A DNA stretch of 17,269 bases from Porphyrobacter sp. UBA7686 (GCA_002482865.1 DLGU01000055.1:1-17269); one strand, 5' to 3'; positions 7,314 through 15,700 are shown, counted from the first letter of the stretch. The notes: generated by a model from the sequence alone, not told the origin. Made by a program: numbers and translations.

Positions 7314-7682
7314 TCAATCTTCGACCGCCTTCAGCAGCTTGCGCTCCATCGGTGCGAGCACATTGGCAAGATCATGCCCGCGTTTCAGCACCTGTCCGTG
7401 TTCGCCGAACAGCGTCCACATGCCCTGCTTGGAACGCAGGGCCGGGCGTTTCTCCAGCCGCGCCTGCGGCCGCTCGGCTGTGCGGCGAAAGGCGGCGAAG
7501 GTGGCGGCGTGGGCATCGAAATCCATCGCATAATCGCGCCATTGCCCGGCCGCGACCATGCGGCCGTACAGATCAAGGATCCGCGTGAGTTCGGCCCGTT
7601 CAAACCCGACCTGATCTGCGCGCCTGCCGGGAAAGGGGACCACCTGACCATGGCCACCGGGGCTCTGCATTCCTGAGGTCAA
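7314..7682 (-). CDS. DUF2794 domain protein
   Basis: A 122-residue protein of the alphaproteobacterial DUF2794 family, function unknown. The domain spans about residues 25-115: VGFERAELTRILDLYGRMV, AAGQWRDYAMDF, FAAFRRTAERPQARLEKRP, and HGQVLKRGHDLANVL, all close to the family pattern. The start is uncertain. A TTG at 7682 has AAGGA about eight bases upstream, inside the end of the preceding gene. The ATG at 7670 has its only purine-rich stretch (CAGGA) directly abutting, too close to work. I prefer the TTG. The gene begins four bases after the serine acetyltransferase stop codon and is the last gene of the DUF2066-hdaA-cysE run. There is no signal peptide or membrane segment. Confidence 0.85.
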   Translation of the reverse strand: MTSGMQSPGGHGQVVPFPGRRADQVGFERAELTRILDLYGRMVAAGQWRDYAMDFDAHAATFAAFRRTAERPQARLEKRPALRSKQGMWTLFGEHGQVLKRGHDLANVLAPMERKLLKAVED

Positions 7683-7686
7683 CCGG

Positions 7687-8418
7687 CTAGTCCTTGGCCG
7701 CGCTCTTGCGGATGCGCACCGGCGCAGGCGGCGCAGCGCGTTCGGCGAGCATCGCCTTCATCAGCGCCATTTCCTCGCGCATCGACGTAATTTCGGCCTC
7801 AAGCTTTTCGATGCAGTCGCGGCGCGGGCCGCCTTGCTCGTCGCAGGGCGGATCATCGCACGGCGTGCCATAGGGGATGAATTCGCGCAGCCATTCCTCA
7901 GCCGGTACCAGCGTCGAGCGTGCCTTCAGGCCGATCATGGTCGCACCAGCGGGCACATCCTCGGTCACGACCGCATTGGCGCCGACCCGCGCGCGCTCGC
8001 CCACGACGATCGGCCCGATGATCTGCGCGCCCGAACCGATGATGACATTGTCCATCAAGGTCGGGTGACGCTTGCCCCCCTTGCCGTTGGTGGGGTTCGA
8101 TCCGCCCAGCGTGACGCACTGGTAGATCGTGACATTATCGCCGATCTGGGCCGTCTCGCCGATCACCGTGAAGCCGTGGTCGATGAAAAAATTCTTGCCG
8201 ATGGTGGCGCCCGGATGGATGTCGATCGCGGTCAGCGCACGGGAGAAATGGTTCACAAACCGCGCGAGGAAATAGAGCCGCGCCTCGAACAGCCAATGCG
8301 CCACGCGGTGCAGCCCGAGCGCGAGCACGCCGGGATAAAGCAGGATTTCCCAACGCGAACGCGGCGCAGGATCGCGCGCCCGTACCGAGTCGAGATAGCT
8401 GATCAGCCGTTCAAACAT
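7687..8418 (-). CDS. cysE: Serine O-acetyltransferase (EpsC/CysE type)
   Basis: Transfers an acetyl group from acetyl-CoA to L-serine, giving O-acetylserine for cysteine synthesis. The 243-residue protein has a short helical N-terminal domain (to about residue 62), then a left-handed beta-helix: DIHPGATIGKNFFIDHG (Asp80-His81, catalytic pair), VTIYQCVTLGG, GGKRHPTL (His118, the second active-site His), and further hexapeptides to about residue 180. The N-terminal domain is shorter than in E. coli CysE, fitting the EpsC/SrpH subgroup. Unusual for the family is a C-terminal extension with a Cys-rich patch (PCDDPPCDE) and a predicted coiled coil (about 205-228: EKLEAEITSMREEMALMKAMLAE split in heptads), ending in a basic tail. 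It lies 47 bases after hdaA on the same strand. Confidence 0.95.
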   Translation of the reverse strand: MFERLISYLDSVRARDPAPRSRWEILLYPGVLALGLHRVAHWLFEARLYFLARFVNHFSRALTAIDIHPGATIGKNFFIDHGFTVIGETAQIGDNVTIYQCVTLGGSNPTNGKGGKRHPTLMDNVIIGSGAQIIGPIVVGERARVGANAVVTEDVPAGATMIGLKARSTLVPAEEWLREFIPYGTPCDDPPCDEQGGPRRDCIEKLEAEITSMREEMALMKAMLAERAAPPAPVRIRKSAAKD

Positions 8419-8465
8419 CGCCCGTCACATTCCCACCAAAGCCTGCGCGATGCAACTCGCAGGGC

Positions 8466-9119
8466 CTAGAACAGGCGCTGCTGTTCGGGGCCGTGAAGGG
8501 CCTCGAGCGCGGCGCGCCACACAGACATGGTGGCCGGCGTCTGTCGTTCAAGAGAGATCCGGTCGATTGCCGCCACCAGCGCCTCGATCGCGGCAAAGCT
8601 GCGGGTCGTGCGCGGCACCAGATAGTCGCTCGCCCCTTCCGCCAGAATGAGCCCGCGCTGCTGGGCATGGGCGAGAATGAGCTCACCTGCCATTTCGTCA
8701 TCAGGCGCGCCGATTTCGAGCTGCATGGATCCGCCGATGCGGGAGGCGAGATCAGGCAATGCGATGCGCCAGCCGCCGTGATCAGGATCGGCATTGGCGA
8801 TCACCAGCAGCGCCCCGCCTTCACGCGAACCACCCTGCTGCACGGCATTCCAGCGATGGAACAGCGCGGTCTCGTCGAGGGTTTCCGCATCGTCGATCAC
8901 GTCGAACTGGCCTGCGCCATGGAGGCTCTGCGCCCAGCGGCCCAGCACCGTCTTGCCGGAGCGCGGCGGTCCGATCAGCACGCCAACGTGGAACGGCCAC
9001 CGCTCCGGTGTCTGCAACGCCTCAATCACCGCAGCATTGGCCGAACCGACCACGATCCGCTGCGCGCCCGCAGGTGCACGCGCCGCCAGCGGCAGGGCAA
9101 TCTGGGACGGCTCGCCCAT
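8466..9119 (-). CDS. hdaA: DnaA inactivator homologue HdaA (AAA+ domain protein)
   Basis: A 217-residue DnaA-related AAA+ protein that, by analogy with E. coli Hda and Caulobacter HdaA, binds the DNA-loaded beta clamp and stimulates ATP hydrolysis by DnaA, limiting re-initiation. The clamp-binding motif QIALPL is at residues 6-11. Walker A is GPPRSGKT (50-57), the Walker B-like strand is FDVIDDAE (72-79), and ALPDLASR (120-127) aligns with the equivalent Hda segment, ending in an Arg that could be the arginine finger. The C-terminal helical lid follows, with no DnaA domain IV. The ATG at 9119 is ten bases after the DUF2066 stop, and TAAGG from that stop can act as Shine-Dalgarno. A longer reading upstream would run through the DUF2066 gene and is rejected. 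Confidence 0.93.
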   Translation of the reverse strand: MGEPSQIALPLAARAPAGAQRIVVGSANAAVIEALQTPERWPFHVGVLIGPPRSGKTVLGRWAQSLHGAGQFDVIDDAETLDETALFHRWNAVQQGGSREGGALLVIANADPDHGGWRIALPDLASRIGGSMQLEIGAPDDEMAGELILAHAQQRGLILAEGASDYLVPRTTRSFAAIEALVAAIDRISLERQTPATMSVWRAALEALHGPEQQRLF

Positions 9120-9129
9120 TCCGGCGGCC

Positions 9130-10419
9130 TTAGCGGCTGATGGCGAGCGCGTTGGCTCCGCGCCGCACGCTGAACCCGCGCGCTTCCAGAGCCGCGGCGA
9201 GGTCTTCGAGCGATCCGGCATAGCTCACCGACATCACCGAAGTGCCGCCGATCGCCGTGCTGGTGACGCCCACGCCGCGCACGCCGCCGGTGCCACGCAC
9301 GGCACCAAGCGCCGAATCGAACGCGGCGGCATCGGGAGTGGCGAATTGCACGGTGATGCTCCGCACCGCAGCCTCGCCCGGCTCGACCCCGGCAACCGGC
9401 TCCGCATCAATCCGCGGCACCGCCCCGCTGGCCGCCGCCGCTTCTGCGGCCTTGCGTGCCTGAGCGGCCCGCCCGATCTCAATCAATCGTTGAATCGCAG
9501 GATCAATCTCGCCCCCGGCTCCGAACCGCAGGCTCGGGTCAGGACGCAGCGTGCCGGAATTCAGCGCGGCGGTGAAAATGCCGTCCATCCGCTCGACCGC
9601 CTGCGCCAGCATTGCCGGGAGCGCATCGGCGCTGTCGGCTTTCAGTGTGAAGGTTTCGAGCGGGCGGCTATCGGGGCCGTAACGCGCGGTAAAGGTGCCG
9701 CTGACCGGTCCGCCAGGAAACTGATGATCGAGCCGAGCGAAGGCCATGAGCACATCGGTCGCGCCATATTGATCCAGGGTCGAGCGCCACCACGCGCGGC
9801 TGCGCCTGCCCGCCTGCCCGAAATTGACCAGCAGCGAATCGCCCCCTGCCCCGGAAAGGCGGACATAATCGATCCGGCTCGCGCCCGGATTGAACTCCGC
9901 CCAGGCGCGCTGCCACGGGTTACGCTGTTCGAAGGTGATGTAAGCCCCGCCCGAATCCTGCACCGGGATCAGCAGCAGCGGGGCCGATCGCACCTGCTGC
10001 GCCGCTCCGCCAAGGTAAGAGGCCGCACGCTGGCGATCGAACACGACGCCCAGCGTGGCGATATACCGCCGCGGGCCCAAACGCTCCTGCTCGATCACAA
10101 TGGCCGAGACCAGCCCGTCGAGCTGGCTGTCGGACAATTTGGGGCCCTTCAGCTTCTCCCACGCCTTTTTCTGCGCCTCGCGCCAACCATTCGCGCGAGC
10201 ATCTTCGGCGCTTTTACCCTTCACATCGACGGTGATGCCCTTGACCTCAATATCGGCGCTGGCGGCTGTGGGCGCGATGCCCCGCTCTCCCGCAACCTGC
10301 GCCACCAAGGCATAGCCACCGCCCAGCAGCGCAAGCGCCAAAGCCGCACCGCCAAGCCAACGCCGCAAGGGGCGAGACAGGGCAGCACCGGGGCTTGGAA
10401 GGGAAAGAGACGCACTCAT
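9130..10419 (-). CDS. DUF2066-type membrane-anchored or exported protein
   Basis: A 429-residue protein of unknown function. The N-terminus has basic residues (RPLRR) followed by a hydrophobic segment at about 21-41, so it is either exported or anchored with the bulk in the periplasm. The middle resembles DUF2066: [18 protein letters not shown], then [34 protein letters not shown] split across a predicted beta-alpha region. An Ala-rich linker (about 325-345) precedes a C-terminal ferredoxin-like domain with AVRSITVQF and [15 protein letters not shown], often annotated as heavy-metal-associated-like but without a CxxC. The start is the ATG at 10419; its Shine-Dalgarno is weak. The same divergent arrangement (purM-purN against DUF2066 and hda) occurs in gammaproteobacteria, suggesting an old functional or regulatory tie. 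Confidence 0.82.
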   Translation of the reverse strand: MSASLSLPSPGAALSRPLRRWLGGAALALALLGGGYALVAQVAGERGIAPTAASADIEVKGITVDVKGKSAEDARANGWREAQKKAWEKLKGPKLSDSQLDGLVSAIVIEQERLGPRRYIATLGVVFDRQRAASYLGGAAQQVRSAPLLLIPVQDSGGAYITFEQRNPWQRAWAEFNPGASRIDYVRLSGAGGDSLLVNFGQAGRRSRAWWRSTLDQYGATDVLMAFARLDHQFPGGPVSGTFTARYGPDSRPLETFTLKADSADALPAMLAQAVERMDGIFTAALNSGTLRPDPSLRFGAGGEIDPAIQRLIEIGRAAQARKAAEAAAASGAVPRIDAEPVAGVEPGEAAVRSITVQFATPDAAAFDSALGAVRGTGGVRGVGVTSTAIGGTSVMSVSYAGSLEDLAAALEARGFSVRRGANALAISR

Positions 10420-10488
10420 GGGGAAAACGCCATGTCCTTTGCCCAATGGCGAGTGGAATTCCAAGCGCGAAAGGCTATGGGACTGCGC

Positions 10489-11610
10489 ATGACTTCGGGG
10501 ACAAACGAGAGCAGCCCGCCGCGAGGCACTGGCTACACCTATGCCGACGCGGGCGTTTCGATCGCGGCGGGCAATGCGCTGGTCAAGGCCATTGCCCCCT
10601 TGGCGAAGGCGACAGCGCGCCCCGGCGCGACCAGCGAACTTGGCGGGTTCGGCGGATTCTTCGATCCCAAGGCCGCCGGATATAATGATCCGCTGCTGGT
10701 CGCGGCCAATGATGGCGTGGGCACCAAGCTGAAGCTCGCCATCGAGCATGACCGGCACGACACAGTTGGGATCGACCTCGTCGCCATGTGCGTCAACGAT
10801 CTGATCGTTCAGGGCGCCGAACCCCTGTTCTTCCTCGACTATTTCGCCACCGGCAAGCTGGAGAACGGCGTCGCTGAACGGGTGATCGCCGGGATCGCGG
10901 ACGGCTGCAAGATGGCCGGATGCGCGCTGATCGGCGGCGAAACGGCGGAGATGCCGGGGATGTATGCGCCGGGTGATTATGACCTTGCCGGCTTTTGTGT
11001 GGGCGCGGTGGAACGCGGCGAGCAGCTTACGGGCGACAAGGTTGCACCGGGCGATGTGTTGCTGGGCCTCGCGTCCTCCGGAGTCCATTCCAACGGCTAT
11101 TCGCTGGTAAGGCGTTTGGCGGCGGACAAGGGCTGGAAGCTTAATCGCCCCGCCCTGTTCGATCAGGAGCAATTGCTGATCGACGCCCTGATCGCGCCCA
11201 CGCGCATCTACGTCGCGAGCCTGCTGCCGCTGATCCGCGAGGGCCAGATCAATGCCCTCGCCCATATCACGGGCGGTGGTCTTCTCGAAAACATCCCGCG
11301 CATCCTGCCCGACGGTGCGCACGCGGTGGTCGATGCCGACCTATGGCCCCAGCCGCGCCTGATGGCCTTCTTGCAAGCCCAGGGGCATATCGAGCCCGAA
11401 GAAATGGCGCGCACCTTCAACTGCGGGGTCGGCATGGTGCTGGCGGTCAGCGCCGACAAGGTTGCGGACGTCACCGCCCGGCTCGAAGCGGCGGGAGAGA
11501 CCGTCGTGGCCGTTGGCCGGATCGAAGCGGGCGACAAGGGCTGCACTGTGCACGGGTCGGTGGAGACTTGGGCCGCCAAGGCTGACTGGAGAGCCACGCA
11601 TCTTGGCTGA
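10489..11610 (+). CDS. purM: Phosphoribosylformylglycinamidine cyclo-ligase (AIR synthetase)
   Basis: Catalyses the ATP-dependent ring closure that forms aminoimidazole ribonucleotide, the fifth step of purine synthesis. From ATG 10489 the product is 373 residues, slightly longer than the 345 of E. coli because of a short N-terminal extension before [17 protein letters not shown]. Conserved marks include GGFGGFFD (52-59), [11 protein letters not shown] (74-84), [17 protein letters not shown] (102-118), [30 protein letters not shown] and FNCGVGM, all matching PurM closely. Two upstream in-frame ATGs (10432, 10477) are possible; the one at 10489 is preferred for GGGAC spacing and for homology. 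The open frame extends far upstream across the antisense of the neighbouring genes, which is a GC-rich artefact. It is divergent from the DUF2066 gene with about 69 bases between, and overlaps purN. Confidence 0.97.
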   Translation: MTSGTNESSPPRGTGYTYADAGVSIAAGNALVKAIAPLAKATARPGATSELGGFGGFFDPKAAGYNDPLLVAANDGVGTKLKLAIEHDRHDTVGIDLVAMCVNDLIVQGAEPLFFLDYFATGKLENGVAERVIAGIADGCKMAGCALIGGETAEMPGMYAPGDYDLAGFCVGAVERGEQLTGDKVAPGDVLLGLASSGVHSNGYSLVRRLAADKGWKLNRPALFDQEQLLIDALIAPTRIYVASLLPLIREGQINALAHITGGGLLENIPRILPDGAHAVVDADLWPQPRLMAFLQAQGHIEPEEMARTFNCGVGMVLAVSADKVADVTARLEAAGETVVAVGRIEAGDKGCTVHGSVETWAAKADWRATHLG

Positions 11611-12580
11611 CGCCACCATGGATCGGGCCAAAATCGCCGTCCTCATCTCCGGCGCGGGGACCAATATGGCCGCGCTGGTCTATGCCAGCCGGATTGGCGA
11701 CTGCCCCTATGAGGTGGTGCTGGTCGCCAGCAATGATCCTGCCGCCCCCGGCCTCATGCTCGCCGCTGCCGAGGGGATCGCCACATTCGCTCACCCCCAC
11801 AAAGGCATGACCCGCGAAGCCCATGACGCCGCGATGGAAGCGGCCGTGCAGCAAGCGGGCGCGGACCATATTGTGCTGGCCGGCTATATGCGCATTCTCT
11901 CGGACGGGTTTGTGAAACGCTGGCAGGGCCGGATGCTCAACATTCACCCTTCGCTGCTGCCGCTCTACAAGGGGCTCGACACCCACGCCCGCGCCATCGC
12001 GGCGGGGGACAGCCACGGCGGGACGAGTGTCCATTTGGTGACGCCGGAACTCGACGCAGGCGAGGTGCTGGCGCAGGTGCGGGTGCCGATTGTCCCGGGC
12101 GATACGCCCGAGAGCTTGGCCGAACGGGTAAAGCTCGCCGAACACCAGCTCTACCCCCGCGCCGTGGCCGAATACGTGTCGCGCTGGCGCAACCCCGCAT
12201 GGCTGCTGGAGCGTCTGCGCGAGCGCGCACTGGCGCTTCCCGAAACCAGCGAGCAGGACAGCTTCGGTTCGGCCGGTTTCCGCGTCGGCGAAGGGAAATC
12301 AGGCAAGTACTTCGCCTATTTCTCCGACCGCCCCCACGGACATGATCGCATCGCCATGCTGGTGAAGACCAGCGGAATGGATGAACTGAACGCCCTCGTG
12401 GAAGATCAGCCGGAGGTTTATTTCAAGCCCGCCTTCTACGGGGCGAGCGGCTGGGTCGGGATCATCCTCGACCGGCCCGAGCTCGACTGGGGCGATGTCG
12501 AGGCTTGGCTCCAACGCAGCTGGCGCAGCGTCGCACCCAAGCGGCTGACGCGGATGTTGGACATCGCGGACGAGTTCTGA
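11603..12580 (+). CDS. purN: Phosphoribosylglycinamide formyltransferase fused to a C-terminal MmcQ/YjbR-like domain
   Basis: A 325-residue two-domain protein. Residues 6-196 are a complete [17 protein letters not shown] at the start, [12 protein letters not shown] with Asn113 and His115, and Asp151 in [10 protein letters not shown], the three catalytic positions of E. coli PurN. It transfers a formyl group from 10-formyl-tetrahydrofolate to GAR, the third purine step. From Trp200 the frame continues without interruption into a 126-residue MmcQ/YjbR-like (CyaY-fold) domain: [45 protein letters not shown] and [14 protein letters not shown]. These are usually separate proteins. The TTG at 11603 overlaps the purM stop (TTGGCTGA) and has GGAGAG (11588-11593) nine bases upstream. 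The ATG at 11618 lacks a well-placed site. The stop overlaps the next ATG as TGATG. Confidence 0.94.
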   Translation: MADATMDRAKIAVLISGAGTNMAALVYASRIGDCPYEVVLVASNDPAAPGLMLAAAEGIATFAHPHKGMTREAHDAAMEAAVQQAGADHIVLAGYMRILSDGFVKRWQGRMLNIHPSLLPLYKGLDTHARAIAAGDSHGGTSVHLVTPELDAGEVLAQVRVPIVPGDTPESLAERVKLAEHQLYPRAVAEYVSRWRNPAWLLERLRERALALPETSEQDSFGSAGFRVGEGKSGKYFAYFSDRPHGHDRIAMLVKTSGMDELNALVEDQPEVYFKPAFYGASGWVGIILDRPELDWGDVEAWLQRSWRSVAPKRLTRMLDIADEF

Positions 12581-13785
12581 TGGTGCCCACCCGCGATCAC
12601 CTGCTGGCCCGAGCCCCGTTAGCGACCCGCGCCAACGCCTTTCTCGGCAAGGCATGGCAGCGCGGCTGGTTGCCTCCGCCTGCGCTTGATCCTGACGCGC
12701 TGTGGGCGCTCGCCGCCAAGCCCTATGGCGCGCGGGCCGAAGCGGTGGAGTATGGCGGGCGCTCGGACGAGGACGTCGCCGATTTCCGCGAGCGGCTCAC
12801 GCGCCTGATCGCGGCGGCGGCGCAGGAGGCCGATCTCAACCCGCTTGGGCGTGCCATGGCATGGGGGCAGCTGTCGCGGGTCGTAAAGAACCGGTTGGCC
12901 TTCGGCGCTTTATGGTTGGACCGGCCGGAGTTGCTGGAAACACCCCTCGCCCCGCCGATCATCGTCATCGGCCATATGCGCAGCGGCACAACCCGCATAC
13001 ACACGCTGCTCGCCGCTGATCCGGCGTTCTCGCACACCCGCTATTGCGATGCCTATCACCCCTTGCCCGCACGCCTCGGCATGAACCGGGTCAAGGCCGC
13101 GCTGGAGCTGGCGATGCTCGGCGCGCTCAATCCGTGGATGCAGTCGATCCACCCGATGGCGGCGAGCGGGGTCGAGGAGGAACTGGCCTGGCTCAGCGCT
13201 GCGCTGCACCATTCGATCTACGAATCGCAGTGGCATATCCCGGCCTATTCGGCGTGGAGCGAGGCGCGTGACCCCGCGCCGGTATACCGCGAGTTTGCCC
13301 GCATCCTGCGCACTGATGCCGCCAGCCGCGCTGTGGCGGACAAGCCGCGGGTGCTCAAAGTTCCCGCCTTTGCCGAAGATTTGACAACGCTGCTGTCGCT
13401 GTTCCCCGATGCGCGCCTGGTGATCGCCCACCGCGCGCATGATGCGGTGCTCCGCAGCGCGGTATCACTTGCGGCGAACCAAATGGCGATCCAGTCGGAC
13501 ACTTGTGATCTCGCCAGCATCGAAGCGCGCTGGCGGCACAAAATCGCCTTGCGCGAGGCGCGGATGGCGGAGACGCTGGCGGACTGGCAGGGGCCGATTG
13601 CGCGGCTGACCTTCGACGACCTGAACGCCGATTGGGAGGGCGCGATTGCGCGCTGCTATGCCGATCTCGGTATCACGCTGACCGGGCCTGCGCTGTTGGG
13701 GATGCACAACGTGATGGCGGCGAGCGAAGCGGGCCAGCACCACGCCCACGCGGCGCAACTCGCCCGCTTTGCCGAGGCGGACTGA
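12580..13785 (+). CDS. Sulfotransferase family protein
   Basis: A 401-residue protein of the Sulfotransfer_3 type, expected to move a sulfuryl group from PAPS to an unknown acceptor. The 5'-phosphosulfate loop is clear: IVIGHMRSGTTRIHTLL (128-144), with Arg134, Ser135 and Thr137-Thr138. The 3'-phosphate-binding strand and helix are at about 280-297 (LVIAHRAHDAVLRSAVSL), where Arg285 and Ser293 fit the motif, although the usual Arg-Asp-Pro is replaced by Arg-Ala-His-Asp. The roughly 125-residue helical N-terminus is typical of this bacterial group. The ATG at 12580 shares its A with the purN stop (TGATG), implying translational coupling. There is no signal peptide. The acceptor is not predictable, and its link to purine synthesis may be only transcriptional. 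Confidence 0.88.
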   Translation: MVPTRDHLLARAPLATRANAFLGKAWQRGWLPPPALDPDALWALAAKPYGARAEAVEYGGRSDEDVADFRERLTRLIAAAAQEADLNPLGRAMAWGQLSRVVKNRLAFGALWLDRPELLETPLAPPIIVIGHMRSGTTRIHTLLAADPAFSHTRYCDAYHPLPARLGMNRVKAALELAMLGALNPWMQSIHPMAASGVEEELAWLSAALHHSIYESQWHIPAYSAWSEARDPAPVYREFARILRTDAASRAVADKPRVLKVPAFAEDLTTLLSLFPDARLVIAHRAHDAVLRSAVSLAANQMAIQSDTCDLASIEARWRHKIALREARMAETLADWQGPIARLTFDDLNADWEGAIARCYADLGITLTGPALLGMHNVMAASEAGQHHAHAAQLARFAEAD

Positions 13786-13798
13786 CGCACCAAAGCAA

Positions 13799-13828
13799 AA
13801 GGGCCGCCCCCTTGCGGAGACGGCCCTT
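13799..13828. terminator. Hairpin terminator between sulfotransferase and ndk
   Basis: AAGGGCCG (13799-13806) pairs with CGGCCCTT (13821-13828), with weaker inner pairing around TTGC. On the minus strand it continues into TTTTGCTTTGG, so it best fits the end of ndk. It lies in the 65-base gap between two convergent genes and may also stop the purM-purN-sulfotransferase transcript. Confidence 0.75.
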
Positions 13829-13850
13829 GGCAATGCGTCTGACCGTCAGA

Positions 13851-14273
13851 TCAGCCGACGATTTCGTCTTCGTTGAAGAAGAAGGCGATCTCGATCGCGG
13901 CGTTTTCTTCCGAATCCGAACCGTGGACGGTGTTCTCACCGATCGACAGCGCCAGCTCCTTGCGGATCGTGCCGGGGGCAGCGTCAGCCGGGTTGGTCGC
14001 GCCCATGATGTCGCGGTTGCGGGTCACGGCGTCTTCGCCTTCGAGCACCTGCACCACCACCGGCTCGCTCATCATGAAGTCGACGAGTTCGCCGAAGAAG
14101 GGACGCTCACGGTGCACACCGTAGAAGCCTTCGGCCTGTTCGCGGGTCATGTGGATGCGCTTGGAAGCGACGACGCGCAGGCCAGCGTCTTCCAGCATCT
14201 TGGTGACGGCGCCGGTCAGGTTGCGACGGGTGGCGTCGGGCTTGATGATCGAAAAGGTGCGGGTGACCGCCAT
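13851..14273 (-). CDS. ndk: Nucleoside diphosphate kinase
   Basis: Transfers the gamma phosphate among nucleoside di- and triphosphates through a phosphohistidine, balancing NTP and dNTP pools. The 140 residues match the family length. Marks are [12 protein letters not shown] (4-15, with Lys11), [11 protein letters not shown] (50-60), [20 protein letters not shown] (85-104), and NTVHGSDS with the phospho-acceptor His117, the same number as in E. coli. The ATG at 14273 has AGGAGC about seven bases upstream. The gene is divergent from the intradiol dioxygenase across 171 bases, in which I see no convincing promoter boxes, and is convergent with the sulfotransferase across a terminator. Confidence 0.98.
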   Translation of the reverse strand: MAVTRTFSIIKPDATRRNLTGAVTKMLEDAGLRVVASKRIHMTREQAEGFYGVHRERPFFGELVDFMMSEPVVVQVLEGEDAVTRNRDIMGATNPADAAPGTIRKELALSIGENTVHGSDSEENAAIEIAFFFNEDEIVG

Positions 14274-14444
14274 GATAATGCTCCTGTGAACGTCTGTTCG
14301 TGTAAGGGGGATATTGGCCGCGCCCCGTAGATGCTGCGCTGCAAAATGGCAAGCATCCCCGCACGTGCGACGTTTGCTCCGGTGCGGTTTCGTTCATGTC
14401 GGCGACGTGATATGACGGTCGCGGGGCGCTCCGGGGGGAACATC

Positions 14445-15083
14445 ATGGATTATCACCACACGCTTTCGCGGCGGCACTTTGCTGGTGCCGCGCTCACTGC
14501 CGCCGGTCTGGTCGCAACCGGGGGCATTGCCCGCGCCGCCGCACCTGCGCAAACCGCAGGCGGTCCGATCGGGCCGTTCTATCCGATCTTGCGCCCGGGC
14601 GACGATGATTTCGACATGACCATGATCAAGGGCAACGGCAGCCGTGCGCTTGGCCGGGTCATCGAGGTGACGGGCCGCGTGCTCGACCGTAAGGGCAATC
14701 CGGTCAGCGGCTCCGAGCTGGAAATCTGGCAGTGCAACGCGGCTGGACGCTATGCCCATCCCGGCGACATTGCGACCGCCCCGCTTGATCCCAACTTCCA
14801 GGGCTATGCCCGGCTGATGACGGGGCCGAGCGGCGAATGGCGGATCACCACGATCAAGCCCTCAGGCTATGACAGCCCGATCGGCCACCGCACGCCGCAT
14901 ATCCATTTCGACATCAAGGGTCGCCAGCACCGGCTGATCACGCAGATGTATTTCAGTGAGGATCATGCCACCAACAGCAAGGACGCGCTTTATAACCAGC
15001 TTGGCGAAGATGCCGTCACCGCAATGGCGGCGCAGGCCGAGGTGGACCGCTATCGCTGGGACATTGTGCTGGCCGAGGGCTGA
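14445..15083 (+). CDS. Tat-exported intradiol ring-cleavage dioxygenase-like protein
   Basis: A 212-residue exported protein of the intradiol (catechol/protocatechuate) dioxygenase superfamily. The N-terminus has a twin-arginine signal (LSRRHFAGA, then a hydrophobic Ala/Gly/Val run, cleavage probably after ARA near residue 34), indicating folding with its metal before export. The catalytic beta-sandwich keeps all four expected non-heme Fe(III) ligands: Tyr103 (GRYAHPGD), Tyr142 (GYDSP), His152 and His154 (TPHIHFDI). LEIWQCNAAGRY and WRITTIKPSGY are family signatures. GGGGGGAA (14433-14440) lies just before the ATG. Only the core domain is present, without the N-terminal dimerisation part of cytoplasmic enzymes. 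No other aromatic catabolism gene is nearby, so the substrate, and even dioxygenase activity, are uncertain. Confidence 0.9.
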   Translation: MDYHHTLSRRHFAGAALTAAGLVATGGIARAAAPAQTAGGPIGPFYPILRPGDDDFDMTMIKGNGSRALGRVIEVTGRVLDRKGNPVSGSELEIWQCNAAGRYAHPGDIATAPLDPNFQGYARLMTGPSGEWRITTIKPSGYDSPIGHRTPHIHFDIKGRQHRLITQMYFSEDHATNSKDALYNQLGEDAVTAMAAQAEVDRYRWDIVLAEG

Positions 15084-15097
15084 GCCGGTCAACCGGC
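15084..15097 (+). terminator. Short hairpin at the dioxygenase/lipoprotein junction
   Basis: GCCGG (15084-15088), TCAA loop, CCGGC (15093-15097), followed by CTTCTT. It begins at the base after the dioxygenase stop and overlaps the last codons of the convergent lipoprotein gene. The stem is only five pairs, so function as a terminator is tentative. Confidence 0.35.
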
Positions 15098-15601
15098 CTT
15101 CTTGGTGCCAATGATAATCTGCCCGGTGGTCGCGCTGTCATCGCCGGTCGTGGCGGTGACTGAGATCGACGATTCATCCGCCTTGCGCTCACCGCCGATC
15201 ATCACAGTGCCATTGGTGGTCATTTCCAGCTGAATATCGAAACCGGCCGCCTTGGCCGCATCACGGTAATGGGCGACGACCTTGTCGGCTGGCGCATCGG
15301 CCTCGAACGCGACCATCGTGCCCTGTCCGTCCGGCTGGTTGACGACCGTATTGGTGATGACCTTTGAACCCGGAAACAGGGTAAAGCCGGCCGGCAGACT
15401 CACCGGCACATCCGCGCCCGATCGCAAGGTGGCCTCGCCATCCTCGCCCTTGATCGTCATGCTGGTTTCGCCGGTGTCTTTGTCGATGGTGTATTCGGCG
15501 TTCTCGCCGTCTGCCGTGGTAAATTCACCCGAGGTTTCCGAACCGCAGGCCACCAGCGCCAAAGCGCTCCCACACACCATCACAAGTGCCAACCGTTTCA
15601 T
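15089..15601 (-). CDS. Predicted lipoprotein of unknown function
   Basis: A 170-residue protein with a clear lipoprotein signal: MKR, hydrophobic core, then LVAC with the lipid-modified Cys19. The mature chain is acidic and rich in Gly, Thr and Asp in its first 50 residues (TTADGENAEYTIDKDTGE), followed by VPVSLPAGFTLFPGSKV and APADKVVAHYRDAAKAAGF, then a beta-rich C-terminus. The second half resembles periplasmic domains in which an extruded beta-sheet is followed by a YRDAA..AGF helix, seen in several sphingomonad lipoproteins, but I do not know a named family or function. A GGGGGG run lies upstream at suitable spacing. It follows holC on the same strand after 84 bases. Confidence 0.85.
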   Translation of the reverse strand: MKRLALVMVCGSALALVACGSETSGEFTTADGENAEYTIDKDTGETSMTIKGEDGEATLRSGADVPVSLPAGFTLFPGSKVITNTVVNQPDGQGTMVAFEADAPADKVVAHYRDAAKAAGFDIQLEMTTNGTVMIGGERKADESSISVTATTGDDSATTGQIIIGTKKAG

Positions 15602-15671
15602 TGCCCAAATCCCCCCCTATCGAAACGGGATGCAGCATCTCTTATCGCAAGCGCGGGTGCAAGCCCCTCAG

Positions 15672-15700
15672 CCCTTCTTCACGCCCTAACCCTTCTTCAC
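15672..15700 (-). repeat. Short direct repeat duplicating the 3' end of holC
   Basis: On the minus strand GTGAAGAAGGG occurs at 15700-15690, encoding the last VKKG residues of holC before its TAG, and again at 15682-15672 directly after the stop, in the same frame and followed by TGA. It looks like an 18-base tandem duplication of the gene's end. Read-through of the TAG would add only about five residues. Confidence 0.6.

Noticed and set aside
8794..10488. Extension of the purM frame upstream across hdaA and the DUF2066 gene
   Set aside because: It is antisense to two real genes; PurM homology begins only after about 10530.
10420..11322. Minus-strand extension of the DUF2066 frame into purM
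   Set aside because: The hydrophobic signal segment follows the ATG at 10419 and the upstream part is antisense to conserved PurM motifs.
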